From an uncultured Chlorobiota bacterium (GTDB lineage: Bacteria; Bacteroidota; Bacteroidia; Bacteroidales; JAADGE01), in assembly GCA_947311265.1 (NCBI GenBank), contig CAMZKQ010000016.1:1-10020 (forward strand): a stretch of DNA of 10,020 bases, in the 5' to 3' direction. The notes below the pieces were generated by a model. That model was not told where the DNA came from. It worked only from the letters and a program-made list of their open reading frames with translations, and made no database searches. Made by a program: the position numbers and the translations under genes. Below are positions 1 to 7,266 of the stretch, piece after piece. How positions within the stretch are numbered: position 1 is the first letter of the stretch; every line of letters begins with the position of its first letter.

Positions 1-1936
1 GGCTTGTTTTTTTAAAGCCTTCTGGGTTTTCTGCGGGAGTATCCATGTAGCGTTCGCCGTACATTACTTCGTAGTATTTCCAGTCGATAACTGGCCCTCC
101 GGCCACGCCCACTTTAAATGTTTCGGGGTGGTTGGTCATTAAGCTGGTGGTCATAAATCCGCCATAGCTCCAGCCGTGTACGCCAATTTTTTCGGCATCA
201 ACGTAGGGTTTACTTTTTAGAAATTCGATGCCTTTCATTTGGTCTGCCATTTCGGCTTGTCCGCATTGGCGGGGTATTATGCTCTCGAACTCAAACCCTC
301 GGTCGGCAGAGCCTCTGTTGTCGAGTGTAAACATGATGTAGCCTTCTTGTGCCATGTAGTATTGCCAGTAGCTTACGCCTGCCCCCCAAGATTCGGTAAC
401 CATCTGTGCATGAGGACCTCCATAAACGTAAACTATGGTAGGGTATTTTTTGTTTTTATCGAAATTGGGTGGTAAAATTAGTCGATAATAGAGGTCTGTT
501 TTTCCATCTGCAGATTTTATTTTGCCAATTTTCATTGCACCTAGGTTGAAACCTTTCATTGGGTTTGGGGCGTTTAAGAGTTCTTTTTTAACCTTTCCTT
601 TTGCGTTGCAGATATTTACTATTTGAGGTGTTGTTGTGTTGCTATAGGCATCTACAAAATATTTTTTTGTGTCAGAAAAAACAACGGTGTGTACGCCTTT
701 TCCTTTGGTTAGTTTTTTAATTTCGCCTGTTTCGATAGAAATTTTATAGGCGTGCCGTTCAAGCGGGCTTTCTTTGGTGGACATGATGTAGATGTTTTCT
801 TCTTTTCCATCAAAGCCTAAGAAATCGGTAACTACCCAGTTGCCTTTGGTCAGTTGTTTTAGCATTTTTCCTTCTGTATTGTAGAGGTAAAGGTGGTTGT
901 AGCCATCTCGCTCGGAGTACCATAGGAATTTATCGGGGGTGTTTTTAAGAAAAATAAGTTGGTGTTCTGGTTCTACATATTTATCATTTTTTTCTTCAAA
1001 AAGAGTGCCTTTGTAGTCGCCTGTTTCAATGGAATATTTATTGAGTTTTAAGTGGTTTTGTTCTCGGTTTAGTACCCCGATATATATATACTTATTTTCA
1101 GCACCAAAGGTAATTGATGTTAGGTAGCGTTCGGCAGTAAAATCGGTTACTTTTGCAAATACTGTTTTTTTAGTTTTCAGGTTATAGATACCAAGGGTAA
1201 CCTCTTCGCTTTTTTGCCCTATCATTGGGTATTTTGAGTTGGCAAGCGAGGCAATTTCGCTATCAATATTCACTAGTGGGTAATCGGCCACCATGGTTTC
1301 GTCCTTGCGGTAGAAGGCGATGTATTTATCGTTGGGCGACCACCATATGCCGTTATCAATGCCAAATTCTTGGCGGTGTACATAGCCGTCGCCATTTACA
1401 ATGCCTTTATTTTTGTCGTTGGTTATTTTTATATCCTTCAAGCTGTTTGTATTCAACCGCAGGTTATTGTCTATGGTAAAGGCTAAATCTCCGTTATTGC
1501 TGTTGGGGGCTTTTATATTTTTTGCTTTGTCATCTAACAAGGCATAAAATGGTATTGTTTTACTTTCCAAATCATAGTGCATAATTTCGTTGCCTACTGT
1601 AAATTTAATTTTGTGCTTATTTATCCACGAGTAATCCCAATAAGGGAAATAGGATAATTTGCTGCCTTGTTTGCCTTCTTTTGCATTATTTATTTCTTCG
1701 AGTGTTAGGATTAGTTTTGCTTTTCCTTTTGCGGATAGGGAATAAATTTTTGAGTAATCTTCCACGTACGAAAAGTTTTCAGTGCCTGTTATGGGCATGA
1801 CTCCGCTGATTTGCTTTGGGCGAAATTTTCGGTACTGTTGCGAAATGGCATCTTCTATAGTTAATTTTTCGTTTTGCGAGAAGCTAGCAAAATTAAAACA
1901 GAAAAGTAGGGACAAAATAAGTAGTGCTTTTTTCAT
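1..1936 (-). CDS. Secreted S9 family peptidase (dipeptidyl peptidase IV-like), C-terminus off the window
   Basis: Serine exopeptidase of the prolyl oligopeptidase/DPP IV clan, expected in the periplasm or on the cell surface, releasing short peptides from the N-terminus of substrates. ATG at 1936 opens a Sec signal peptide (MKKALL, hydrophobic core to about residue 17, probable cleavage near FS/Q at 20-21). A beta-propeller domain follows to about residue 470. It carries VHRQEFGI with Glu190, in the place of the DPP IV glutamates that hold the substrate amino terminus. The alpha/beta-hydrolase domain shows VYGGP with Tyr505 (oxyanion hole), GWSYGG with nucleophile Ser590, and WKYYEVMY with S1-pocket tyrosines 622 and 626. 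Tyr505-Ser590 spacing (85) is close to that of human DPP IV. 645 residues are visible; the catalytic Asp and His and roughly 70-80 residues lie beyond base 1. The frame is intact throughout. Whether it removes di- or tripeptides cannot be decided here. It follows the aminotransferase by 97 nt and may have its own promoter. Confidence 0.93.
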   Translation of the reverse strand, partial: MKKALLILSLLFCFNFASFSQNEKLTIEDAISQQYRKFRPKQISGVMPITGTENFSYVEDYSKIYSLSAKGKAKLILTLEEINNAKEGKQGSKLSYFPYWDYSWINKHKIKFTVGNEIMHYDLESKTIPFYALLDDKAKNIKAPNSNNGDLAFTIDNNLRLNTNSLKDIKITNDKNKGIVNGDGYVHRQEFGIDNGIWWSPNDKYIAFYRKDETMVADYPLVNIDSEIASLANSKYPMIGQKSEEVTLGIYNLKTKKTVFAKVTDFTAERYLTSITFGAENKYIYIGVLNREQNHLKLNKYSIETGDYKGTLFEEKNDKYVEPEHQLIFLKNTPDKFLWYSERDGYNHLYLYNTEGKMLKQLTKGNWVVTDFLGFDGKEENIYIMSTKESPLERHAYKISIETGEIKKLTKGKGVHTVVFSDTKKYFVDAYSNTTTPQIVNICNAKGKVKKELLNAPNPMKGFNLGAMKIGKIKSADGKTDLYYRLILPPNFDKNKKYPTIVYVYGGPHAQMVTESWGAGVSYWQYYMAQEGYIMFTLDNRGSADRGFEFESIIPRQCGQAEMADQMKGIEFLKSKPYVDAEKIGVHGWSYGGFMTTSLMTNHPETFKVGVAGGPVIDWKYYEVMYGERYMDTPAENPEGFKKTS

Positions 1937-2033
1937 TTTAGATGTTTAAATATAATTTCCAGAAGGGGTTTGATTTGTAGATTTGTAAAATTAATAATTC
2001 TCTTGAGACTATAAGTATTAATTATAAAAAAAA

Positions 2034-3185
2034 TTAACCTATAGTACCAACATATTCCGTTAATACGGCAACTAATTTTTCTATATCCGCTTGTTCTACA
2101 TAAATTTGCACTGAAATTCTAATGTATTGAATATCATTAATTTTCATAACTGGAATTTCGATTTTATGGGCTTCCCAAAGGTGCTTTTTTAAGTGTATTC
2201 CATCTATATTTTGGGGCAATGGGTGGGCATATATTTGTAAGTCAGATTTCCCTTCTGAGATTGCTTTTGTTTTAAAAATGGTTTCAAATTTGCTTTTTGC
2301 AAAAGCAATTAATGCTTTAAACTCGGTGCGTTTCTTGGGCGTAAGGTGCTTTAAATTGTATTCAATGGCTTTGGGTACTGCCAAGCAGGCGGACATATCT
2401 CGTGTTCCGGGCAGTTGGTTTTCGTCCACAAGGTTGTTCGCCTGTGCTGTGTTATGAATGCCACCCCAACCTATAATAAAGGGTTTAAGCCATTTTTTTG
2501 CGTTTTGGCTAGCATATAAAAAGGCAGAGCCTTTTGGCGACATTACCCACTTATGGAAATTTCCTATGTAAAAATCGGGGTCTAATTCGGTAAGGTTCAG
2601 TGGGATATGACCGGGAGCATGTGCCCCGTCAATAAAAGTAATGAGTTGTCTTTTTTTTGCTTCTGCAATAATTTCCTTTACCGGGAAAAGTAGTGCTGTG
2701 GCGGAGGTTATGTGGCTTAGAAAGACTACTTTTGTTTTGTCTGAAACATTTTTAAAGAACTCATTTACAAATACTTCTGTGCTGGTTATAGGCAACGATA
2801 TTTTAGAGCATGTATATTTAAACCCTTTGCGTTCTGCTAGGATTTCCCACATTCTTTGGGCGGCACCGTATTCAAGGTTGGTGGTCAGCACTTGGTCGCC
2901 TTGCTTTAAATCGAGCGAGTTGGCTACGATATTTAGCCCTGTGGTGGTGTTCTGTACAAAGACTATATTTTCGGCTTTGGTGTGTAAAAAGTGGGCGGCA
3001 CTTTCTCTGGCTTTTGCAAAAAGGGCTTCGCTGCGGCGGGCAATAAAATCCACTGGCTGCTGCTCTAGTTCTATTTGAAGTCTTTGGTACTCTTCCATTA
3101 CTACTTTTGGGGTGGCACCAAATGAGCCATGGTTGAGGAATGTAACTGCTTTGTCTAAATAAAATTCGTTTTTGTAATTGGTCAT
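2034..3185 (-). CDS. Class V aminotransferase (isopenicillin-N epimerase-like)
   Basis: Cytoplasmic PLP-dependent enzyme of 383 residues, normal length for the class V family that includes isopenicillin-N epimerase-like proteins and cysteine desulfurases. Visible family features in order: N-terminal FLNHGSFG (17-23); NTTTGLN (79-85) for the cofactor phosphate; FIDGAHAPG (184-192) with Asp186, which would pair with the pyridine nitrogen, and His189; FHKWVMSPKG (210-219) with Lys212 as the Schiff-base lysine; GTRD (260-263); and IRIS with Arg357, the usual substrate-carboxylate contact. No cysteine-bearing loop typical of desulfurases is seen, so an epimerase or aminotransferase-type role fits better; the substrate is unknown. 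ATG at 3185 is the natural start, with an A-rich leader and no Shine-Dalgarno site. It starts 13 nt after the bridged stop of the sensor phosphatase (TAG TAA TAA), so the two are probably cotranscribed. No biosynthetic neighbours suggest a pathway. Confidence 0.92.
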   Translation of the reverse strand: MTNYKNEFYLDKAVTFLNHGSFGATPKVVMEEYQRLQIELEQQPVDFIARRSEALFAKARESAAHFLHTKAENIVFVQNTTTGLNIVANSLDLKQGDQVLTTNLEYGAAQRMWEILAERKGFKYTCSKISLPITSTEVFVNEFFKNVSDKTKVVFLSHITSATALLFPVKEIIAEAKKRQLITFIDGAHAPGHIPLNLTELDPDFYIGNFHKWVMSPKGSAFLYASQNAKKWLKPFIIGWGGIHNTAQANNLVDENQLPGTRDMSACLAVPKAIEYNLKHLTPKKRTEFKALIAFAKSKFETIFKTKAISEGKSDLQIYAHPLPQNIDGIHLKKHLWEAHKIEIPVMKINDIQYIRISVQIYVEQADIEKLVAVLTEYVGTIG

Positions 3186-3198
3186 ATTTCTGTTATTA

Positions 3199-3335
3199 CT
3201 ATAATTTAACGCCCATAATTAAGATGTCATCAACTTGTTCGTTTTTGCCTTTCCAGTTTTCGAGGATTTTGTTTAGTTTTATTTTCTGAATGGGCAAAGG
3301 GAATTTATGTATTGCTAAAAATGTATTTTTAATCT
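3199..3335 (-). other. Out-of-frame C-terminal tail of the SpoIIE phosphatase (-1 frame)
   Basis: This stretch reads without interruption in the -1 frame relative to the upstream phosphatase and ends in three consecutive stops, TAG TAA TAA (3201-3193, of which the first is the functional stop). Joined at codon 878 it adds 45 residues: a helical stretch starting EIKNTFLAIH, then ENWKGKNEQVDDILIMGVKL. The VDDILI stretch matches the usual end of SpoIIE/PP2C domains, where the second Asp (residue 915 in the joined protein) is a metal ligand and the last strand closes the beta sandwich. The tail shows no decay, so the disruption is recent, artefactual or bypassed in translation. Confidence 0.88.
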
Positions 3336-5969
3336 CTTTTTTTGGAACTTTTTGTTTCTTTCGCCACCAAATTGGTCGGTAAAGCCATCTGTAAAAAGGT
3401 AGATAGTGTCTCCTTTTTTAATTTTTATTACTTGGGTTTCAAAACTAATTTCTCGATAGTAATGCCCTATGGGGTTCCGTGTTGCACGGTATTCTGTTAA
3501 TTTATTATCCCGAATAAGTACTAGTGGGTTATACGCTCCGGCATAGGAAAGTTCTTGTGTTTCAGAGTTATAGCTACATAGTGCAATGTCCATTCCGTCT
3601 TTATACTGTGGGTCTTTAAAAATTTGTTTTATCCTTTTGCGTAGCAAATCAAGTGCTTCGCCTGGGGCTTTTGTTTTTTCTATATTTTCCAAGATGCTCA
3701 TGCCTAGCATGGTAATAAAAGCCCCGGGTACACCATGCCCAGTACAGTCTGCAACGGCAAAGTAGTGAATTTTGCCTACCTTTTGTGCAAAATAAAAATC
3801 GCCACTAACAATATCTTTGGGTTTAAAAAGCACGAAATTTTCAAACATTGAAGCTATGCTTTTTTGAGAAGGTAATATGGCTTGTTGTATATAGCGGGCG
3901 TAGTGGATACTATCTGTTATTGATTTCTGCTGGATTTTAATTTCGTTTTCTGCCTCTTTTAGGTCGGTAATGTTAGAATCTACTGCTATTAAATTTATGA
4001 GTTCTTCATTTTCGTCCAGAACGGGTGTCCAAGTGGTTTGCACCCAAATTGTTGAGCCGTCTTTTTTGGAGAGTTCTGCTTCGTACCTTACGGTTTGTTT
4101 ATACTCGATTGCGGTAAGTATAAATTCGTTGATGTAATTGTTGGTGTTGCATTCAAAAATATTACGATAAAGGGCAGTAAATTCTTCGAGTGTAAATCCG
4201 TAAAGTTTTGTAAATGCAGGGTTTACCCATTCAATATCGCCTGTATTTCCGGTTATCATTACGGCATTATCAGTTCTGGAAACTGCTAAGGATAAACGAG
4301 TTAGCTCTTTATTGTTTTTTTCTGCCACTTCGTTGGCTACTTTTAATTCTTCCACAAAAGTGCTTAGCTTTTCAGATTGTTTTGAGATGGCTTCTTTTTG
4401 TTTTTCAATACTTTTGTAGACCTCTGCATTGTCTAGGGCAATGGAGGCAAAAACGGCAATGTTCCGAAGTATCCCAATATGGTAATCACTATAGGCTTCT
4501 TTTTTGAAGCTCTGAATAGTCATCACTCCAATTTTTTTAGAGGTGGATAGGGGCGTATAAATCATTGAGTTAGGATTTTCACCATCTTCTATATTATAGA
4601 TTTCATTGACGTAAAATGAGGCTTGCTCGGAGTAGTTGTTTATAATAATATCTTCCTGATTATTAAAGCACCAAACCGTAAGGCTGCTGCTGTTGTCCAT
4701 GCTTACTTCTTTGTATTTTAGAGCTTTTTTATTTTGGATAAAGCTATCAAAACCAATTACATTTTTATCTGGATTATAAACTCCTATACCAAAGCCTTGT
4801 GCCTCCATCAGCTGGTTGATGTGTTCATATACGGTTTCAATAATTGTTTTACTGTCTAGGCTTACAATTATTTTACGGTCAATTTCATTTAGAAGTTTGA
4901 GTTGCTGGTTTCTGTTTCTAATATTTTTTTCAACGGCTTTAAGTTTTTTGTAAGTATCGTTCTGAATTTGATTTTGGATAATTACTTTATCTCTTTGGGC
5001 TTCTAGTTCAACTTTCTGTTCTGTTATTTTATAATTATTTCGTTTTAGAAATATATTTAGCTGCCTAGTTTTGTATATATTTATTGCTATCAAAGCCATC
5101 AAAAATGAAAAAATGAGGTACGACCCCCATATTATTAAACTAACCTTAATGTATTTTTTAGGCGTTTTTTTATAGGCTGTTCCTATTTCTATTTTTAGCC
5201 CATACTTTTCTATTGTTGTGTATAGGAACTGGTCTTCTTGTATGTTAAAATTCTTATAATTTTCTTCATCAACCTCTGTCGTGTAGGTTTTGCGTTTGTC
5301 AAAAACAGTAGTTCTATCGAACTCTGCCCCATCTAGCACCTTAAATTTAAAGGCAAATTTATCCACCGTTTCAGAGTTTTGGTACACTTGGGATATTAAG
5401 GTTCTAAAATCTAAAATAGGGGCAATATACCCAATAGGTTTTCCGCTTTCGTACACTCCAAAAACGGCAGGCAAACCCGGCCAACCTTCCCTCAAATTCA
5501 TGGGGTGATACAGATGCAATACACTATCATTCATTGCCCTATTTAAGCGGTTGATATGTGCAGTATCCCTTAAATTGGTAACCGAACTCCCCACCAATTT
5601 TGCAGGGTCGGATTGGGTTCTGGTAAAAGAATATCTAAAAACATGGTTGGTATCCACATAAGAAATAACCAGCGAGTCGTTGTACTCTATTTGTTTAAGC
5701 ACATCAAAAATAAACTTTTTCAGTGCAGGTTCATCAGGAAATTCGCCTCTATTTTCAACAAAGGCTTTCATAGAGGCAATAAGGCTTGCAAAATTATTTA
5801 AAGCGTTTTTAACCTTATCAACGGCCTCATTATGAACCGACTCCAACTTAATCTCCTGCTCTTTTTTTAGGTTATTATAAATAGAAAGGTTTACAAAAAA
5901 GGCCAAACTGCCTACAATTACTAAAAGTAAGCTAATAAAAAAAGTGATATTTTTTCTGTTTTTTCTCAA
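3315..5969 (-). CDS. Membrane sensor serine phosphatase: periplasmic sensor, GAF, PAS, SpoIIE/PP2C (zero-frame product, 884 aa, truncated C-terminus)
   Basis: Signal-transduction protein expected to dephosphorylate Ser/Thr-phosphorylated partners such as anti-sigma-factor antagonists. Order: TM1 (about 9-30); periplasmic CACHE/CHASE-like region (about 35-268); TM2 (about 274-299); coiled coil (about 312-360); GAF (about 360-518); short coiled coil (520-555); PAS/PAC (about 556-675, with WVNPAFTKLYGF at 581-592); linker with SIHYARYIQQAILPS (687-701); SpoIIE domain from about 705. Likely metal ligands are Asp724 (SGDFY), Asp741 (DCTGHG) and Asp861/Asp865 (TDGFTDQFGG). The frame then stops at TAG 3317-3315, before the last PP2C segment; that segment is intact in the -1 frame (see tail and heptamer entries), giving 923 residues if bridged. 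The start is TTG at 5969: an in-frame TGA lies two codons upstream (5975-5973) and the first in-frame ATG is codon 68, which would lose TM1. First gene of a probable operon with the aminotransferase. Confidence 0.9.
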   Translation of the reverse strand: MRKNRKNITFFISLLLVIVGSLAFFVNLSIYNNLKKEQEIKLESVHNEAVDKVKNALNNFASLIASMKAFVENRGEFPDEPALKKFIFDVLKQIEYNDSLVISYVDTNHVFRYSFTRTQSDPAKLVGSSVTNLRDTAHINRLNRAMNDSVLHLYHPMNLREGWPGLPAVFGVYESGKPIGYIAPILDFRTLISQVYQNSETVDKFAFKFKVLDGAEFDRTTVFDKRKTYTTEVDEENYKNFNIQEDQFLYTTIEKYGLKIEIGTAYKKTPKKYIKVSLIIWGSYLIFSFLMALIAINIYKTRQLNIFLKRNNYKITEQKVELEAQRDKVIIQNQIQNDTYKKLKAVEKNIRNRNQQLKLLNEIDRKIIVSLDSKTIIETVYEHINQLMEAQGFGIGVYNPDKNVIGFDSFIQNKKALKYKEVSMDNSSSLTVWCFNNQEDIIINNYSEQASFYVNEIYNIEDGENPNSMIYTPLSTSKKIGVMTIQSFKKEAYSDYHIGILRNIAVFASIALDNAEVYKSIEKQKEAISKQSEKLSTFVEELKVANEVAEKNNKELTRLSLAVSRTDNAVMITGNTGDIEWVNPAFTKLYGFTLEEFTALYRNIFECNTNNYINEFILTAIEYKQTVRYEAELSKKDGSTIWVQTTWTPVLDENEELINLIAVDSNITDLKEAENEIKIQQKSITDSIHYARYIQQAILPSQKSIASMFENFVLFKPKDIVSGDFYFAQKVGKIHYFAVADCTGHGVPGAFITMLGMSILENIEKTKAPGEALDLLRKRIKQIFKDPQYKDGMDIALCSYNSETQELSYAGAYNPLVLIRDNKLTEYRATRNPIGHYYREISFETQVIKIKKGDTIYLFTDGFTDQFGGERNKKFQKKRLKIHF
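3336..3342 (-). other. A AAA AAG heptamer at the frame break (candidate -1 slippery site or one-base deletion)
   Basis: The coding strand holds seven A's (3343-3337) followed by G. In the zero frame the codons are CAA AAA AAG (876-878), which gives A AAA AAG, the same heptamer used for programmed -1 frameshifting in E. coli dnaX. A -1 slip moves reading directly into the intact tail. Four nt downstream is a perfect 6-bp inverted repeat, TAAAAA-TACA-TTTTTA (3331-3316), but it is all A-U and would be weak; no clear upstream Shine-Dalgarno-like stimulator is seen. Eight A's instead of seven would also restore the frame, so a homopolymer indel is the simpler explanation. Confidence 0.5.
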
Positions 5970-6004
5970 CTCTCAATTAGGGCAAGTTCGTTTGGTCTGA
6001 TATG

Positions 6005-6012
6005 CAAATATA
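6005..6012 (-). promoter_or_regulatory. Bacteroidota -7 box (TATATTTG) for the sensor phosphatase
   Basis: On the minus strand TATATTTG matches the sigma-ABfr -7 consensus TAnnTTTG exactly. It is 35 nt upstream of the TTG start at 5969, giving a short leader of roughly 30 nt. No clear TTG/TTTG -33 element occurs 17-23 nt upstream, so the promoter may depend on an activator. Confidence 0.6.
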
Positions 6013-6038
6013 CTGTTTTTTTGTTTGATATTTTTATC

Positions 6039-6070
6039 CTAGTTAAATGATTTTAAAAATCTAGTAAAAT
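6039..6070. repeat. Pair of 10-bp direct repeats (CTAGTTAAAT / CTAGTAAAAT), 22 bp apart
   Basis: CTAGTTAAAT at 6039-6048 and CTAGTAAAAT at 6061-6070 match at 9 of 10 positions and are spaced 22 bp start to start, about two helical turns. For the minus-strand phosphatase promoter they fall about 27 and 49 bp upstream of the -7 box, a usual place for activator sites where the -33 box is missing. Both are AT-rich, so chance is possible. Confidence 0.35.
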
Positions 6071-6131
6071 ACACAACAAAGGTTTAGCCTAGTGATGACT
6101 TAAAATACAGATTAATCAAATATCAAAAGCC

Positions 6132-6145
6132 GCTTACAGGTAAGC
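6132..6145. promoter_or_regulatory. Palindrome GCTTAC-AG-GTAAGC, candidate operator
   Basis: A perfect 6-bp dyad with a 2-bp centre lies in the divergent intergenic region, about 60 bp upstream of the -7 box of the plus-strand gene. The loop is too short for an RNA hairpin and there is no T run, so a protein-binding site is more likely than a terminator. The cognate regulator is unknown. Confidence 0.35.
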
Positions 6146-6205
6146 ACTAGAGTAAAAAAACAAAGTAAAATCTAAAATAATTCATGCTAATTGACAAATA
6201 TTCAG

Positions 6206-6213
6206 TACATTTG
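6206..6213 (+). promoter_or_regulatory. Bacteroidota -7 box (TACATTTG) for the plus-strand membrane protein gene
   Basis: TACATTTG is a full match to TAnnTTTG, with its end 22 nt before the ATG at 6236. A TTGAC occurs at 6191-6195, but the gap of about 12 nt to the -7 box is shorter than the usual 17-23. The box lies inside the reading frame if the upstream TTG (6191) were the start, which argues for the ATG at 6236. Confidence 0.65.
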
Positions 6214-6235
6214 CCTAAATATTTTTCAAGCAGCA

Positions 6236-7249
6236 ATGGATAAAGGAAAACTTATTTACAATTACTTCCGAATTTACGATGTAGAATTCCCCCCCCGAAA
6301 AGTTCTAGTACGTTACGGAAATGGATTTTTTGCATTCGGATTATTTCTGATTGTAATGATGTATTTGGGGCATTTTCAGAACCTGCATTTTTTGGCAGGT
6401 ATGTCATTGGCACTAGGTACGCTATCTGTTTGGTGGAAATTTAGACCTTACCTTTTAGGCAAAAAAATATTTATGCACCGCCCTTTTGACGACGATATGG
6501 ACGAGTGGCTCATGGAGGATTTCCACGAAACGGTAAAGCCACGAGCCCTTGAATTACTAAAAATAAACGCCAGTGCATTGCACGAAGAAAATATCTTAAT
6601 TGTTCCTTACCCTATTTTTTGGGAAGAAGAGGGCATTGACCCAGAGACCATTTTTAGGCGAAAAGGCAACGACGGTAAATACGCCTACTCGGTTTGGCGA
6701 GTTCAAATCCTTATTTTAACCGAAAATTTTATTAGCCTATATTCCTGCAACTACAATTGGCCGAACAACGAAATGACTGCCGAACAAACTAACGAGTACT
6801 TTTTTGATGATATTTCTTCCGTGCAGAATGCAATGACTACTTTTAAAGAATCTTTTTTCGATGATGAAGAGGCTAAAATAGGCAGGGTTAAAACCTTCAA
6901 GCTGACTAATAGGTCAAGTGGCTCGCTTACCATTTTTACAGAAATCCCAAAATTAGAAGCCCCAGATTTAACCATCACCAATCTTGAGGACATAGTGCAA
7001 GCCCTGCGTATAATGCTACGGAACAGGCGGTATGGCGAAGAGGTGGAAAAAGCCCCCGAACCCCCTGAAACATCAACGGAAGAAGATATACCAATGGAAG
7101 TAAAAACCGCTAAACACCTATACCATAAAGATTTACGAGAGCAGCATGTAGAACGTTCTAAGGAATTAGAGCTGATAAGGAAAGAGAAAGGAAAGGGAAA
7201 TAATGAGGCACTCAATGAAACACAAAGTAAAGATAAACCACACGAATAA
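6236..7249 (+). CDS. Unrecognised membrane-anchored protein with two TM helices and a charged C-terminal tail
   Basis: 337 residues from ATG 6236; a TTG 15 codons upstream keeps the frame but precedes the promoter box, so I reject it. The protein begins with a basic, aromatic stretch (1-28), then two close hydrophobic segments (about 30-46 and 51-67) forming a hairpin, with a short linker YLGHFQN-like turn. A cytoplasmic-looking domain follows (about 80-265). Within it, the alternating strands at 152-170, an acidic YFFDDISSV patch (188-196), the strand pair FKLTNRSSGSLTIF (221-234) and a final helix (248-263) resemble the layout of bacterial PH-like domains. That resemblance is my inference only. 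The last 70 residues are highly charged, probably disordered or coiled coil, with Pro/Glu-rich (273-286) and Lys/Glu-rich (295-322) parts. No catalytic motif is seen. It is divergent from the sensor phosphatase and convergent with the LuxR-type regulator, 17 nt between stops. A run of eight C's falls at codons 18-21. Confidence 0.85.
   Translation: MDKGKLIYNYFRIYDVEFPPRKVLVRYGNGFFAFGLFLIVMMYLGHFQNLHFLAGMSLALGTLSVWWKFRPYLLGKKIFMHRPFDDDMDEWLMEDFHETVKPRALELLKINASALHEENILIVPYPIFWEEEGIDPETIFRRKGNDGKYAYSVWRVQILILTENFISLYSCNYNWPNNEMTAEQTNEYFFDDISSVQNAMTTFKESFFDDEEAKIGRVKTFKLTNRSSGSLTIFTEIPKLEAPDLTITNLEDIVQALRIMLRNRRYGEEVEKAPEPPETSTEEDIPMEVKTAKHLYHKDLREQHVERSKELELIRKEKGKGNNEALNETQSKDKPHE
6289..6296 (+). 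repeat. C8 homopolymer near the 5' end of the membrane protein gene
   Basis: Eight consecutive C's cover the end of Phe18, Pro19, Pro20 and the first base of Arg21. The surrounding DNA is AT-rich, so a C8 run stands out. A gain or loss of one C would shift the frame about 20 codons into the gene and abolish the product. Such G/C runs near gene starts are the typical substrate of slipped-strand phase variation. Confidence 0.7.
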
Positions 7250-7266
7250 ATGCCATTTACCGCTGG

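Noticed and set aside
1947..1954. TATATTTA on the minus strand as a -7 box for the S9 peptidase
   Set aside because: It misses the final G of TAnnTTTG and would leave only a few nucleotides of leader before the ATG at 1936; AT-rich chance match is likely.
2641..3078. Plus-strand open frame of 145 codons opposite the aminotransferase
   Set aside because: It lies wholly inside a gene with clear family motifs on the other strand and its translation has no recognisable domain; it is an antisense shadow.
6039..6150. Four CTAG tetranucleotides as a special motif cluster
   Set aside because: CTAG is found many times inside the genes of this window, so it is not rare here; only the longer 10-bp direct repeat is retained.
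6191..6235. TTG start at 6191 extending the membrane protein by 15 residues
   Set aside because: The -7 box TACATTTG lies inside this extension, so transcription would begin after the TTG; the ATG at 6236 is preferred.
6751..7215. Minus-strand open frame of 154 codons opposite the membrane protein gene
   Set aside because: Its Ser/Leu-rich translation is what a Lys/Glu-rich gene yields in reverse; the plus-strand frame has the promoter and TM helices.
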